DNA of 64,000 bases from Marivivens geojensis. Its GTDB lineage: Bacteria > Pseudomonadota > Alphaproteobacteria > Rhodobacterales > Rhodobacteraceae. Where the stretch lies: NCBI RefSeq assembly GCF_023540835.1, contig NZ_JALKCU010000002.1, forward strand, positions 310,001 to 374,000. The letters are read 5' to 3'. A model generated the notes under the pieces. It ran no database searches and was not told the DNA's origin. It saw only the letters and a list, made by a program, of their open reading frames with translations. Below are positions 16,909-26,822 of the stretch, one piece after another. Position 1 is the first letter of the stretch, and each line of letters starts with the position of its first letter. A program made the position numbers and the translations under genes.

Positions 16909-18750
16909 ATGGCACGCGAAAAGAAGACAAAATTGGGCGTCTGGGTCATCTTGGGCCTTTTGTTCTTCAGCCTTGTCGGTTTCGGAACAACGAGCCTTTC
17001 GGGCCGAACCACGACCCTCGCAACGGTCGGTGACAAAGAAATCACCCTGAACCAATACGCGCTGGAACTGCGCCGCGGGATCGACACTTTTTCGGGGCAA
17101 ATCGGCCAACCGCTTAGCTTTACCCAAGCGCAATCGCTCGGCATTGATCAGCAAGTTCTCAATGACATGATCAACATGCGCCTATTCGAAAACGAAGCCA
17201 CGAACATGGGCGTGTCCATCGGTGACCAACGTTTGCGCGACCGCGTAACGTCGAACCCGAACTTCCAAGGCTTCTCTGGCACCTTCGACCGCGAAGCTTA
17301 CCGCGATGTTCTGTCCCGCATGGGCACCCGCGAAAGCGATTACGAACAGTCCCTCCGCGATGAAATGGCCGCAACCGCGCTGCAAATCGGCCTCACTGCT
17401 GGCTATACCGTTCCCGCTGGATATATCGACGCGCTCGTGACCTACGCGGCTGAGCGCCGTGACATCACTTGGGTTCAGGTCACTGACGCCGCTCTGACCG
17501 ATGCGATCCCTGCCCCGACTGAAGAAGACCTCGCGGCCTACCACGAAGGGCACCCTGCTGATTTCACCACACTGGAAACCAAATCCATCGTTTACGCGGC
17601 CCTGACACCTGACATGCTGCTGCCAACGATCGAAGTGGACGAAGCCGCACTGCGTGACCTCTATGCACAACGCACCGCTGACTATAACAGCCCAGAGCGT
17701 CGCTTGGTCGAACGTCTCGGCTTTGCGGATGAGGCCTCTGCCCAAGCCGCCATGGACGCGATCACCGCCGGCGAAACCGATTTTGACCAACTGGTTGAGG
17801 ATCGTGGTCTGACGCTTGACGACGTTGACCTCGGCGATGTGGATCAGGTGCAACTGGCCGAAGCGGGCGCTGCTGTTTTTGCGGCGGCCTCTGGCGACGT
17901 TGTTGGCCCGCTGCCGTCGCTGATCGGACCCGCGTTGTTCCGTATCAATGCCGTGCTGGAGGCTGAATCGATCCCATTCGAGGTCGCGGCCGATGAACTC
18001 CGCGCTGAACTGGGCCGTGACCGTGCCCGTCGTGTGATTGGCGATGCGGCAGAGCAAATGGCAGACCTTATTGCCGGCGGCGCTCGTGTTGAGGACCTTG
18101 CCGATCAAACCCAGATGGAGCTCGGCTCGATTGACTGGACAGTCGCCTCGACCGACGGCATGGCCGCGTACCCTGAATTCCGTCAGGCCGCCGCTGCTGC
18201 ACAGATCGGTGCCTATCCCGAACTGATCGAAATGTCCGACGGCGGTATCTTTGCACTCCGCGTCGAAACGATCCAAGAGCCTGCGCTCCAGCCTCTTGAG
18301 GATGTTCTCGAGGACGTGACAGCCGCATGGACACGCGACACAACCCAAGCCGCGATCCTCGCCAAAGCCGAAGAGATGGCAACCGCCCTCTCCAACGGGT
18401 CGCAGTTCGGTGAATTTGGCCTCGCCCCGACCATCGACGTTGACGTCACCCGTCAGACCTTCCTCGACTACACCCCCGAAGGCTTCATGACCCGCGTGTT
18501 CGAAACCGAGGCTGGCAATGGCTTTGCCCTGCCCTATGACGGCGGCGCTGTGCTGGCCCGTGTGGATGCCGTGAACGCACCGAACCTTGAGGACCCAGAT
18601 GTGATCGCCCTGCGTGACCGTTTCGCGGCGCAACTGTCGAACGGTGTGGCTCAGGACGCGATGCAGATCACGCTCAATACCCTGCGCGGTGAGACCGACA
18701 TTAATGTTGTGCGCGAGGCCGTGAACGCGGTCCACGCTCAGATCCAATAA
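16909..18750 (+). CDS. ppiD: PpiD-like membrane-anchored foldase (SurA/parvulin family)
   Basis: Probable periplasmic chaperone tethered to the inner membrane. The 613-residue protein has an N-terminal anchor (LGVWVILGLLFFSLVGFG, residues about 8-25), a SurA_N-like chaperone segment (VGDKEITLNQYALELRRG, LNDMINMRLFENEA, DREAYRDVLSRMG) and a degenerate parvulin-type region in the middle. Typical proteobacterial PpiD is about 620 residues with the same order. ATG at 16909 is chosen for AGGGGGGC upstream; an in-frame TTG at 16858 would add 17 residues before the anchor. trpE follows after 12 bp, an arrangement suggesting co-transcription. Confidence 0.9.
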   Translation: MAREKKTKLGVWVILGLLFFSLVGFGTTSLSGRTTTLATVGDKEITLNQYALELRRGIDTFSGQIGQPLSFTQAQSLGIDQQVLNDMINMRLFENEATNMGVSIGDQRLRDRVTSNPNFQGFSGTFDREAYRDVLSRMGTRESDYEQSLRDEMAATALQIGLTAGYTVPAGYIDALVTYAAERRDITWVQVTDAALTDAIPAPTEEDLAAYHEGHPADFTTLETKSIVYAALTPDMLLPTIEVDEAALRDLYAQRTADYNSPERRLVERLGFADEASAQAAMDAITAGETDFDQLVEDRGLTLDDVDLGDVDQVQLAEAGAAVFAAASGDVVGPLPSLIGPALFRINAVLEAESIPFEVAADELRAELGRDRARRVIGDAAEQMADLIAGGARVEDLADQTQMELGSIDWTVASTDGMAAYPEFRQAAAAAQIGAYPELIEMSDGGIFALRVETIQEPALQPLEDVLEDVTAAWTRDTTQAAILAKAEEMATALSNGSQFGEFGLAPTIDVDVTRQTFLDYTPEGFMTRVFETEAGNGFALPYDGGAVLARVDAVNAPNLEDPDVIALRDRFAAQLSNGVAQDAMQITLNTLRGETDINVVREAVNAVHAQIQ

Positions 18751-18762
18751 GGGAACCGCACC

Positions 18763-20274
18763 ATGGCCCTCAGCCCCGATTTCGAGAGCTTCCAACGTGG
18801 CTATGACGCTGGTGAAAACCAGATCGTCTACACCCGTCTGGCCGCCGACCTCGATACGCCTGTGTCCCTCATGCTCAAACTCTCTGGCGCGGGCAAAGAT
18901 GCTTTCATGCTCGAAAGTGTAACGGGGGGCGAAGTCCGCGGTCGCTACTCGATCGTTGGCATGAACCCTGATCTGATTTGGCGCTGTGACGGAACTACAG
19001 CCAGTGTGAACCGTGCGGCCCGCTACGATGACGACGCCTTTGTCGAAGAAGAAGCCGATCCGCTGACCTCGCTGCGCAACCTGATTGCGGAATCAAAGAT
19101 CAATCTACCTGACGATCTACCAGGCGCTGCGGCTGGCCTCTTTGGCTACCTCGGCTACGATATGATCCGTTTGGTCGAACACCTGCCCGACGTGAACCCC
19201 GATCCCATCGGCCTGCCCGATGCGATGATGCTGCGCCCGTCGGTCGTTGCTGTCCTCGACGGGGTCAAAGGCGACGTGATCCTCGTGGCGCCTGCATGGG
19301 CGAACTCTGGCCTCTCGGCCAAGGCTGCCTTTGCCCAAGCCGCCGAACGCGTCAAAGAAGCCCAACGCGCCTTGGATCGCCCTGTCCCTGTCGACAGCCG
19401 CGAATTCCGCACCGCGCACGAGGCCGCGCCCGCCACGTCGAACTTTACCAAAGATGGCTATATGGCTGCGGTCGAAAAGGCCAAGGACTACATCCGCGCA
19501 GGTGACATTTTTCAGGTCGTGCCCGCCCAACGCTGGACCCAAGAGTTCCGCGAACCACCCTTTGCGCTCTATCGGTCGTTGCGCCGGACGAACCCCTCGC
19601 CGTTCATGTTCTTCTTTAACTTCGGCGGGTTTCAGGTCATCGGCGCATCGCCCGAAATCCTCGTTCGTGTGTTCGGCAACGAAGTCACCATTCGCCCCAT
19701 CGCAGGGACCCGCCCCCGTGGCGCCACCCCCGAAGAGGACAAGGCGAACGAACTCGACCTCTTGGCCGACAAAAAGGAATTGGCAGAGCATCTCATGCTC
19801 CTCGACCTTGGCCGCAACGATACGGGCAAGGTGTCCAAAATCGGCACCGTCCGCCCGACCGAACAGTTCATCATCGAACGCTACAGCCACGTGATGCACA
19901 TCGTGTCGAACGTAGTCGGTGAACTGGCCGAGGACCAAGACGCGCTCTCTGCGTTTTTTGCGGGGATGCCTGCGGGCACCGTCTCTGGTGCGCCAAAGGT
20001 CCGCGCGATGGAGATCATCGACGAGCTGGAACCCGAAAAGCGCGGCGTCTATGGCGGCGGCTGCGGGTACTTCAGCGCGAACGGCGACATGGACATGTGC
20101 ATCGCCCTACGGACTGCGGTCCTCAAGGACGAAAAACTCTATATCCAAGCAGGTGGCGGCGTCGTCTACGACAGCGACCCCCACGCCGAATACATGGAAA
20201 CGGTCCACAAATCGAACGCCATCCGCAAAGCCGCCGAGGACGCCACGCGGTTCACGGGATCAGGCAATCGCTGA
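18763..20274 (+). CDS. trpE: Anthranilate synthase component I
   Basis: Forms anthranilate from chorismate using ammonia supplied by TrpG. The 503-residue protein has the feedback-site element LMLKLSGAGKDAFMLESVTGG near residue 32 (LLES-type tryptophan-binding motif), the chorismate-binding core with SPEILVRV, RPIAGTRPRGA, HLMLLDLGRND and PAGTVSGAPKVRAMEII, and the C-terminal GGGVVYDSDP-AEY. trpE is separated from trpGDC by about 2.8 kb with three opposing genes between; it shares a transcript with the PpiD-like gene and ends at a strong terminator. Confidence 0.97.
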   Translation: MALSPDFESFQRGYDAGENQIVYTRLAADLDTPVSLMLKLSGAGKDAFMLESVTGGEVRGRYSIVGMNPDLIWRCDGTTASVNRAARYDDDAFVEEEADPLTSLRNLIAESKINLPDDLPGAAAGLFGYLGYDMIRLVEHLPDVNPDPIGLPDAMMLRPSVVAVLDGVKGDVILVAPAWANSGLSAKAAFAQAAERVKEAQRALDRPVPVDSREFRTAHEAAPATSNFTKDGYMAAVEKAKDYIRAGDIFQVVPAQRWTQEFREPPFALYRSLRRTNPSPFMFFFNFGGFQVIGASPEILVRVFGNEVTIRPIAGTRPRGATPEEDKANELDLLADKKELAEHLMLLDLGRNDTGKVSKIGTVRPTEQFIIERYSHVMHIVSNVVGELAEDQDALSAFFAGMPAGTVSGAPKVRAMEIIDELEPEKRGVYGGGCGYFSANGDMDMCIALRTAVLKDEKLYIQAGGGVVYDSDPHAEYMETVHKSNAIRKAAEDATRFTGSGNR

Positions 20275-20282
20275 GAAAAAAG

Positions 20283-20306
20283 AACCCCGCGAAAGCGGGG
20301 TTTTTT
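20283..20306 (+). terminator. Intrinsic terminator after trpE
   Basis: AACCCCGC-GAAA-GCGGGGTT with a GNRA tetraloop, followed by a T run (20301-20306). Confidence 0.92.
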
Positions 20307-20348
20307 GTTGGACTACTGAGCTTTACGGGCCGCTTTATTTGCCTCGTA

Positions 20349-20903
20349 TTATTCCCAAACGTGCATACGCCCTTTTTGCCGCGCGTCAGCAAGCCATAGC
20401 TTTCTACGAATTCCCTCAACCTCAAGATGGGCATACCGCCCGCCAGAAAACTTGGCCCAATCAAGTGCGAGGCCAAGTTTCACCATCTCAGCAGACAGAT
20501 CACGACCATCGGCAAGCGAACAACGTGCGACCTCGCGACCATGGCTATCAGTGTCAGTCACTTCTGCAGTGACCTGTTCACCTTTGCAGAGTGCCATCAA
20601 TTTATATTTTGCGGATTTACCATAAGGGTGGCCATATTCAGGTGCATCGACGCCGAACAGCCGTATCTGATTTTGACTGATAACAAGGGTGTCGCCATCG
20701 ACCACGTAGGCTAGACCTTTAATAATTTGCGGCCGCGGTTCAGAAACTGCGGACGAAGCATCGAATGGTGTAGGCCGCGGAGGTGCTTGCTCTTCGTCAG
20801 GCTTAAATGTCGGTTGAGGCTTCACAGGAGATGCCCCAGGCCTATGTGTAATCACCACATACAAGCCACCGACAATGAGCGCTAATATAACGAAAACTTC
20901 CAT
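20349..20903 (-). CDS. Thermonuclease (SNase)-family nuclease with N-terminal anchor
   Basis: A 184-residue protein. Residues 1-20 form a hydrophobic signal or anchor, residues about 22-55 a proline-rich linker, and residues about 60-180 a staphylococcal nuclease fold. The Ca-binding and catalytic landmarks are present: VVDGDTLVI, then RLFGVDAPE with the first catalytic arginine, and HGREVARC where the second catalytic arginine is expected. It probably cleaves nucleic acid outside the cytoplasm. It is transcribed away from rpiB's terminator. Confidence 0.88.
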   Translation of the reverse strand: MEVFVILALIVGGLYVVITHRPGASPVKPQPTFKPDEEQAPPRPTPFDASSAVSEPRPQIIKGLAYVVDGDTLVISQNQIRLFGVDAPEYGHPYGKSAKYKLMALCKGEQVTAEVTDTDSHGREVARCSLADGRDLSAEMVKLGLALDWAKFSGGRYAHLEVEGIRRKLWLADARQKGRMHVWE

Positions 20904-20961
20904 AGACCACCCTGAAGAAACACCACCTCAGGTTAATCATAAAGTCACAAAACACAATCTT

Positions 20962-21001
20962 AAATAAAACGCGCAGGGCACCCCTCAGCCCCCTGCGCGT
21001 T
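20962..21001 (-). terminator. Intrinsic terminator after rpiB (minus strand)
   Basis: On the minus strand AACGCGCAGGG (21001-20991) pairs with CCCTGCGCGTT (20978-20968), then TTATTT. It lies directly after the rpiB stop. Confidence 0.9.
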
Positions 21002-21007
21002 ACTCTT

Positions 21008-21439
21008 TTACTCTTCGATCATGTCCACGCGGGTGGCGTGGCGGCCGCCTTCGAATTCGGCGTCGAGAAAGGCATCTACGATAGCGAGGGCGAGACCTTC
21101 GCCAACAACGCGCGCACCGATCGAGAGGATGTTGGCGTTGTTGTGCTGACGGATCATCGCAGCCGAAAATTGGTCGGAACAGACGCCACAACGGATGCCT
21201 TTGACCTTATTGGCAGCCATCATGATGCCTTGGCCCGTGCCACACAGGATAATGCCCAGATCGCAATCGCCCGATGCCACACGCTCTGCCGCGGCTTTGC
21301 CGTGGACGGGGTAATGGGTGCTGACGTTCTCGGTCGGGCCGATGTCGACGGCCTCATAACCTTTGGCTGTGATATGGGCGGCGATGGCCTGACGCAGCTC
21401 GATTGCGGCGTGGTCGCTAGAGAGGACGATACGTGTCAT
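21008..21439 (-). CDS. rpiB: Ribose-5-phosphate isomerase B
   Basis: Interconverts ribose 5-phosphate and ribulose 5-phosphate. The 143-residue protein matches RpiB/LacAB: SSDHAAIELRQ near the N-terminus, the active-site cysteine segment GIILCGTGQGIMMAANKVKGIR, and RQHNNANILSIGARVVG. It lies 54 bp downstream of the divergent deacetylase gene on the same strand. Confidence 0.96.
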   Translation of the reverse strand: MTRIVLSSDHAAIELRQAIAAHITAKGYEAVDIGPTENVSTHYPVHGKAAAERVASGDCDLGIILCGTGQGIMMAANKVKGIRCGVCSDQFSAAMIRQHNNANILSIGARVVGEGLALAIVDAFLDAEFEGGRHATRVDMIEE

Positions 21440-21493
21440 GGTGGTTCCGTTTGTAGTGGGTTTCGTCTGGGGGATAGCCCGAAGGCCCGCCCG

Positions 21494-22897
21494 TTAGTCC
21501 TTTAAAATCGCCGAAACAGGGGCCAAAGCGACCTGCCCTGCCCGATTGGCCGTCGACCACAGCGTCAGCGCGCTGAGCGTTTCCGCCCGCAGACGCGAGA
21601 CAAGCACAACGCCGCTCGTTTGCCGCGCCTGAAACGCGGAACGGTCGATAAAGCGGCGAATGACGGCTGCGGTTTGGTTATTGCTATCAAGGTCACGTTC
21701 GACCGTTGCAACAGGCACATCAGCCCCTTCGGCAGCGCGAATGGCAGCGTTCAGACCGCTGGCCGCCGTGATGAACCCACGCCCATCGGCGGCAAGGCGG
21801 GCCATAACGGCCTCGGTCGCTTGACGGTTCGATTGCAGACCTGCATCCCCCATATCGAGAACCATCGCGGCCTCTGGCATGGCGGCAAAGGTGGCCTCCA
21901 TCACTTGGGCCGCATCAGGGGCGGTGGCATTGGCGGGCAAGGTCAGGATCGCCGCGACCTCATAGCCCGCCTCGCGGTAGGCCGCCGTTTTCGATGCCGC
22001 ATCAGGGTCAGACACAGCAATCGCGACGGTGACTGGGAATGGCACAGCCGATAACAGCAACGGCCCATTGGGCAATGCCCCATCATCGATCACCACAAAC
22101 GACATGAGCGGCAGATCATCAGGATTCGTAAAATAGGCCGAATAAACGAGGAGCGCGTTGACACTGGGCTCTGCTAGTGGGGCTTCGACTTCGATCGCAG
22201 GGCGGCGGATCACAACGGCACTGTCGCTGGATGGCATCACGCTCGCTGGTTCACCAGATAGACCGGGCACAGGGGCCGCGTCGACGTTCGGTGCCTCGGG
22301 TTCGGGGGTCGGTTCGGGTTCTGGCTCAGGTTCCGCCACCTCGGGCGCAACCACCTCAGGCACCACCATCTCAGGCGCAACATCCGTCACAACGGGTGCG
22401 TCTTCGACTGGCGCTGGCTCTTCTTCTGGCACGACAATCACTTCAATCGCGGGCTGGGTGCTGACCACAATATCGGCCTCACCTGTTGGCATTTCAGGCT
22501 GGGCGACCATCGGGGTCGGCAAAACAGGCGCATCAGTCGTCGCCTCAACACCCGCGGATTGTTCCGCTTCTGGCACGGCCATATCGCCCGCAATATCAAT
22601 CGGATCAGGACGATCAGCGGGTGTTGTATCCGCAATCGGAGGCGTGGGTTCGGTAACTTCAAACGCCACACCCGGTGACATATCGGGCGCTTCGATCTGG
22701 ATGCCGGTCGTCGCATCTACAGCCAAAGTCGGGCTTTCCACCTCGACCGCAACGGGCTCAATCTGCGCGGACCGCGTTTCCACCCCGACCGGAGGCGTCG
22801 ATGGCACGGGCAATGGCGCCAACAGTGACACCACCGATAGCCCTGCACCCGCAACCAATGCGCCTACTCCAACGCCTGAAAGTAATCCTTTTAACAC
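21494..22897 (-). CDS. Divergent polysaccharide deacetylase (YibQ/DUF610-like) with long acidic linker
   Basis: A 467-residue envelope protein. It starts at a GTG with a hydrophobic N-terminal segment (LLSGVGVGALVAGAGLSVVSLL). Residues about 40-230 are low-complexity Pro/Glu/Val-rich sequence, likely an extended periplasmic spacer. The C-terminal 230 residues form the divergent deacetylase domain (LMSFVVIDDGALPNG, PFPVTVAIAVSDPDA, VLDMGDAGLQSNRQATEAVM). A homologue is common in Rhodobacteraceae; the substrate is unknown. Confidence 0.85.
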   Translation of the reverse strand: MLKGLLSGVGVGALVAGAGLSVVSLLAPLPVPSTPPVGVETRSAQIEPVAVEVESPTLAVDATTGIQIEAPDMSPGVAFEVTEPTPPIADTTPADRPDPIDIAGDMAVPEAEQSAGVEATTDAPVLPTPMVAQPEMPTGEADIVVSTQPAIEVIVVPEEEPAPVEDAPVVTDVAPEMVVPEVVAPEVAEPEPEPEPTPEPEAPNVDAAPVPGLSGEPASVMPSSDSAVVIRRPAIEVEAPLAEPSVNALLVYSAYFTNPDDLPLMSFVVIDDGALPNGPLLLSAVPFPVTVAIAVSDPDAASKTAAYREAGYEVAAILTLPANATAPDAAQVMEATFAAMPEAAMVLDMGDAGLQSNRQATEAVMARLAADGRGFITAASGLNAAIRAAEGADVPVATVERDLDSNNQTAAVIRRFIDRSAFQARQTSGVVLVSRLRAETLSALTLWSTANRAGQVALAPVSAILKD

Positions 22898-23036
22898 CTA
22901 TCTGCCCCCGTGACGCCCCAGTCCGGTAAATTCCCCTGCGGACCTTGACGGTCCCTCTCATACAGGATCATGTATGCGCCGACTATACCGCCACCTTTAC
23001 GGTCGGCAAAACCCCTAAATGCTTGTTGGGCCTACC

Positions 23037-23624
23037 ATGTTGCTCTTGATCGATAACTACGACAGCTTCACCTACAACCTAGTCCATTACTTGGGCGAAT
23101 TGGGCGCCGATGTTGTCGTCAAACGCAATGACGCCCTCACTGTTCAGGACGCGATGGGCATGAACCCCGAAGCAATCCTGTTGTCCCCTGGCCCCTGCGA
23201 TCCGGCTCAGGCGGGGATCTGCCTTGCACTGACAACGGCGGCGGCTGAAACAAAAACACCGCTCATGGGTGTTTGCCTCGGTCACCAAACCATAGGCGAA
23301 GCCTTTGGTGGCAACGTCGTGCGCTGCCACGAAATCGTGCACGGTAAAATGGGCACGATGCACCATAATAATAAGGGCGTTTTCGCAGACCTGCCGAACC
23401 CGTTCGAAGCGACGCGCTATCATTCGCTCGTTGTTGAACGCGAAACCCTGCCCGATTGCCTAGAGGTCACATCATGGCTTGAGGATGGCACCATCATGGG
23501 TCTGCAACACCGTGACCTGCCGATCCAAGGCGTGCAATTCCACCCTGAAAGCATCGCATCCGAACACGGGCATAAACTGCTTCAGAACTTCCTCGATATC
23601 GCAAAGATGAAGGTGACCGCATGA
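23037..23624 (+). CDS. trpG: Anthranilate synthase component II (glutamine amidotransferase)
   Basis: Supplies ammonia to TrpE. The 195-residue class I amidotransferase has [15 protein letters not shown] at its start, the nucleophile motif GVCLGHQ-IGE with Cys near residue 80, and the His-Glu pair in GVQFHPESI. The ATG at 23037 fits the family start; an ATG at 23019 is also in frame and neither has a clear ribosome-binding site. It overlaps trpD by ATGA and opens the trpGDC-moaC-moeA run. Confidence 0.95.
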   Translation: MLLLIDNYDSFTYNLVHYLGELGADVVVKRNDALTVQDAMGMNPEAILLSPGPCDPAQAGICLALTTAAAETKTPLMGVCLGHQTIGEAFGGNVVRCHEIVHGKMGTMHHNNKGVFADLPNPFEATRYHSLVVERETLPDCLEVTSWLEDGTIMGLQHRDLPIQGVQFHPESIASEHGHKLLQNFLDIAKMKVTA

Positions 23625-24637
23625 GCGACGCAATGAAGCCGCTGATATACGCAGCCTCCGAAGGTCCGCTGTCAAAATCCCAAGCGCGTCAGGCGTTCGA
23701 CATCCTCTTCAACGGCGATGCCACCCCCGCCCAAATCGCGGGTCTGTTGATGGCGATGCGGGCGCGTGGTGAATCAGTCGCGGAATATGCGGCAGCGGCG
23801 GCGGCGATGCGGTCGAAATGCATTCCCGTCAAAGCCCCCGAAGGTGCGATGGATATCGTCGGTACAGGCGGCGATGGCCTCGGCACGCTGAACATCTCGA
23901 CCGCGACCGCATTCGTTGTCGCTGGCGCAGGTCAGCCCGTGGCGAAACACGGCAACCGCAATGTATCGTCCAAATCGGGCGCTGCGGATGCACTGGGGCA
24001 ACTTGGCATTAATGTCATGGTTGGGTCAGAGATTGTTGAGCGCGGCCTTCAAGAGGCAAACATCGCCTTTATGATGGCCCCGATGCACCACCCCGCGATG
24101 AAACACGTGATGCCCGTCCGTCAGGAACTCGGTTGCAAGACGATCTTTAACATTCTTGGCCCTCTCACCAACCCTGCAGGTGTGAAACGTCAGCTTACGG
24201 GCGCCTTTGCCCCTGACCTGATTTTCCCGATGGCTGAAACGCTCCAAGAACTCGGGTCCGAAAAAGCATGGCTGGTCCACGGTCACGACGGCATGGACGA
24301 AATCTCGATCACGGGCGTGACCTCTGTTGCCGTTCTGGAAAATGATGAGGTCACGGGCCGCGAAATTCACCCAGAGGACGCAGGCCTGCCAGTCCATAGG
24401 CTCGCCAACATCCTCGGCGGCACGCCCGAAGAAAACGCCAAGGCGCTCTTGGCTCTGATGGAGGGTGCTGAAGGCGCTTACCGTGATGCGGTTCTGTTGA
24501 ACGCTGCCGCCGCGCTGGTCGTTGCGGATCGCGCGACCTCCCTCACCGAAGGTGTTGAAATCGCAAAAGAAAGCATCGCATCGGGCCGCGCCATGGCCGC
24601 GATCAAGATGCTATCCAAAGTTACCCAAGAGGCCTGA
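23621..24637 (+). CDS. trpD: Anthranilate phosphoribosyltransferase
   Basis: Second step of tryptophan synthesis: joins anthranilate and PRPP. The 338-residue protein shows the PRPP-binding [17 protein letters not shown] near residue 80, [20 protein letters not shown], and [12 protein letters not shown]. Start ATG overlaps the trpG stop by four bases. Confidence 0.97.
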   Translation: MSDAMKPLIYAASEGPLSKSQARQAFDILFNGDATPAQIAGLLMAMRARGESVAEYAAAAAAMRSKCIPVKAPEGAMDIVGTGGDGLGTLNISTATAFVVAGAGQPVAKHGNRNVSSKSGAADALGQLGINVMVGSEIVERGLQEANIAFMMAPMHHPAMKHVMPVRQELGCKTIFNILGPLTNPAGVKRQLTGAFAPDLIFPMAETLQELGSEKAWLVHGHDGMDEISITGVTSVAVLENDEVTGREIHPEDAGLPVHRLANILGGTPEENAKALLALMEGAEGAYRDAVLLNAAAALVVADRATSLTEGVEIAKESIASGRAMAAIKMLSKVTQEA

Positions 24638-24640
24638 TCC

Positions 24641-25447
24641 ATGCACGTCCTAGATAAAATCAAGGCCTACAAACTCGAACACATCGAGGCCTGCAAACAG
24701 GCCACCCCGCTCTCTGTGATCGAGGAACGCGCCCGCAACGCTTCGCCCACCCGTGGCTTTGCTGATCGTCTGCTTGATGCGGCCCGCACGGGCTATGGCC
24801 TGATTGCAGAGGTGAAAAAAGCCAGCCCGTCCAAGGGCCTGATCCGCGCCGATTTCAACCCGCCCGCATTGGCCCAAGCGTACGAGGCCGGCGGCGCGAC
24901 CTGTCTTTCGGTCCTAACCGACGGCCCATCGTTCCAAGGTGCAGATGAATACCTCGTGGCCGCACGCGAGGCGACCAACCTGCCCGCACTCCGCAAGGAC
25001 TTCATGTATGACACCTATCAGGTGGCAGAGGCCCGCGCCTTGAATGCCGACTGTATCCTGATCATCCTCGCCTCTGTCTCTGACGCACAAGCCCAAGAGC
25101 TAGAGGATGCAGCCTTTCACTGGGGCATGGATGTCCTCCTCGAAGTGCACGATGCCGAAGAACTCGAACGGGCGAGCCGTTTGAAATCGCCGCTCATGGG
25201 GATCAACAACCGCAACCTCAAAACCTTTGAGACAACGCTCGACACCACCCGCACCCTTGCGCGCATGGTGCCAGAGGATCGCACCATCGTCTGCGAAAGC
25301 GGCCTCTTCACCCCTGCCGACCTCGCCGAAATGGCCCGCTATGGGGCGCGGACCTTCCTCATTGGCGAAAGCCTGATGCGTCAGGACAACGTCGAAGAGG
25401 CCACCCGCACCCTCCTCGCCAATCCGCTCCGTTCGGGGGGGATGTGA
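24641..25447 (+). CDS. trpC: Indole-3-glycerol phosphate synthase
   Basis: Closes the indole ring from CdRP. The 268-residue TIM barrel contains [39 protein letters not shown] (catalytic Lys region), [14 protein letters not shown] and [12 protein letters not shown]. It is monofunctional (no TrpF fusion). It overlaps the moaC start (TGATG). Confidence 0.97.
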   Translation: MHVLDKIKAYKLEHIEACKQATPLSVIEERARNASPTRGFADRLLDAARTGYGLIAEVKKASPSKGLIRADFNPPALAQAYEAGGATCLSVLTDGPSFQGADEYLVAAREATNLPALRKDFMYDTYQVAEARALNADCILIILASVSDAQAQELEDAAFHWGMDVLLEVHDAEELERASRLKSPLMGINNRNLKTFETTLDTTRTLARMVPEDRTIVCESGLFTPADLAEMARYGARTFLIGESLMRQDNVEEATRTLLANPLRSGGM

Positions 25448-25923
25448 TGTCTGGCCTCACCCATTTCGACGACAGCGGTAAGGCGCATATGGTCGATGTC
25501 TCGGACAAGGCCGTGACATCCCGCATCGCCGTGGCCGAAGGTTACATCACTATGTCCCCCGAAACCCTCGCCCTCGTGGTTGAGGGACGCGCCGAAAAAG
25601 GTGATGTTCTGGGCATCGCCCGCCTAGCTGGGATCATGGGCTCGAAAAAGACATCCGATCTGATCCCGCTCTGCCACCCCCTGCCCATCACCAAAGTTGC
25701 CGTCGACCTCACCCCCGACGCCGACCTCCCCGGTATCCGCATTTCCGCCACGGTCAAAACCACAGGCCAAACCGGCGTCGAAATGGAAGCCCTCACCGCC
25801 GTTTCCACCGCCGCCCTCACAGTCCACGACATGGTGAAAGCCGTCCAAAAAGACATGGTCATCGGCGGCATCAAAGTCACCCTAAAAGACGGCGGAAAAT
25901 CAGGGCGTTATGAGGTGAAATGA
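25447..25923 (+). CDS. moaC: Cyclic pyranopterin monophosphate synthase
   Basis: Molybdenum cofactor synthesis, acting after MoaA. The 158-residue protein has [38 protein letters not shown], and [21 protein letters not shown], with the conserved His and Lys residues. The start is ATG at 25447, overlapping the trpC stop; a GTG one codon earlier is also possible. Confidence 0.97.
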   Translation: MSGLTHFDDSGKAHMVDVSDKAVTSRIAVAEGYITMSPETLALVVEGRAEKGDVLGIARLAGIMGSKKTSDLIPLCHPLPITKVAVDLTPDADLPGIRISATVKTTGQTGVEMEALTAVSTAALTVHDMVKAVQKDMVIGGIKVTLKDGGKSGRYEVK

Positions 25924-26822
25924 GTATCAGTGGTCGCTCTCTTGAGCTGTTTTTTGTGGATGGTCGCCCAGACGGGATGTTGACCGCAGAGGTGTTTGAT
26001 TGGACCGGCCATGTTCTCCGGTTTCCGCGCACCCAGATTAAAGAAGCCCTAGCCCGCCCCGAGGCGGAACATACTGGTGTCTATGTGCTACTCGGTGAAA
26101 AGGCCGGATCACCCTTTGCCTATATCGGAGAAGGCGAAGAGGTTCGGTCGCGCCTCAAAGACCACGTTCAGAAAAAGGACTGGTGGGAAACGGCGGTTAT
26201 CATCACCACCTCATCAAATAAGCTTCACAAAGCGCATGTAAAATATCTGGAATCCCGATTGGTCGAAATCGCTCGCGATGTCGGTGCCATCAGCCTCGAG
26301 AACGGCAACACACCACCCCGCAGCAGCCTCTCTGAAGCCTCTGTTGCGAATATGGAAGCGTTCCTTGAGACGCTCATGATGGTCCTGCCCGCGATCCGCG
26401 TCGATATGTTCCTGAGCAAGAAACGGTCCAAGCAAAACCAATCAGAGGTGAACGTTCAGCGCGGCAACGGTCACCCAACGTTCGAACTGTCCGTCCCAAA
26501 GAACAATGTTCATGCCTTCGCAAAACTCATCGACGGCGAAATGGTCGTTCAAGCGGGATCAAAGGTTCGCCCGACTTGGGCTGGGGATCGGAAAAAGAAA
26601 ACGCATTACTTTGTGATCCATGATGAGCTCGTCGCAAAAGGCATCATCGGCGTTGAAGGCGACAACGCCGAACTCTTATCCGACTACGCATTTTCCAGCC
26701 CATCAGCCGCTGCGGCCATCTGCACAGGCAGATCGACCAATGGCCCGAAAAGTTGGAAACTCAAAGGCACCAACACCACTTACGCAGAGTGGGAAGAACA
26801 ACAGCTTGAGGATACAGCATGA
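25920..26822 (+). CDS. GIY-YIG nuclease-family protein with C-terminal DUF4357-like domain
   Basis: A 300-residue protein with a GIY-YIG-like fold at residues about 45-140: TGVYVLLG and [17 protein letters not shown] stand for the GIY and YIG strands, with an arginine on the following helix and a Glu in [13 protein letters not shown]. The C-terminal part (about 240-300; [22 protein letters not shown], then [11 protein letters not shown]) matches DUF4357. Such proteins are often linked with restriction or mobile DNA, but the role is unknown. It is wedged between moaC and moeA with four-base ATGA overlaps on both sides, so it is translated as part of the Mo-cofactor transcript. Confidence 0.8.
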   Translation: MSISGRSLELFFVDGRPDGMLTAEVFDWTGHVLRFPRTQIKEALARPEAEHTGVYVLLGEKAGSPFAYIGEGEEVRSRLKDHVQKKDWWETAVIITTSSNKLHKAHVKYLESRLVEIARDVGAISLENGNTPPRSSLSEASVANMEAFLETLMMVLPAIRVDMFLSKKRSKQNQSEVNVQRGNGHPTFELSVPKNNVHAFAKLIDGEMVVQAGSKVRPTWAGDRKKKTHYFVIHDELVAKGIIGVEGDNAELLSDYAFSSPSAAAAICTGRSTNGPKSWKLKGTNTTYAEWEEQQLEDTA

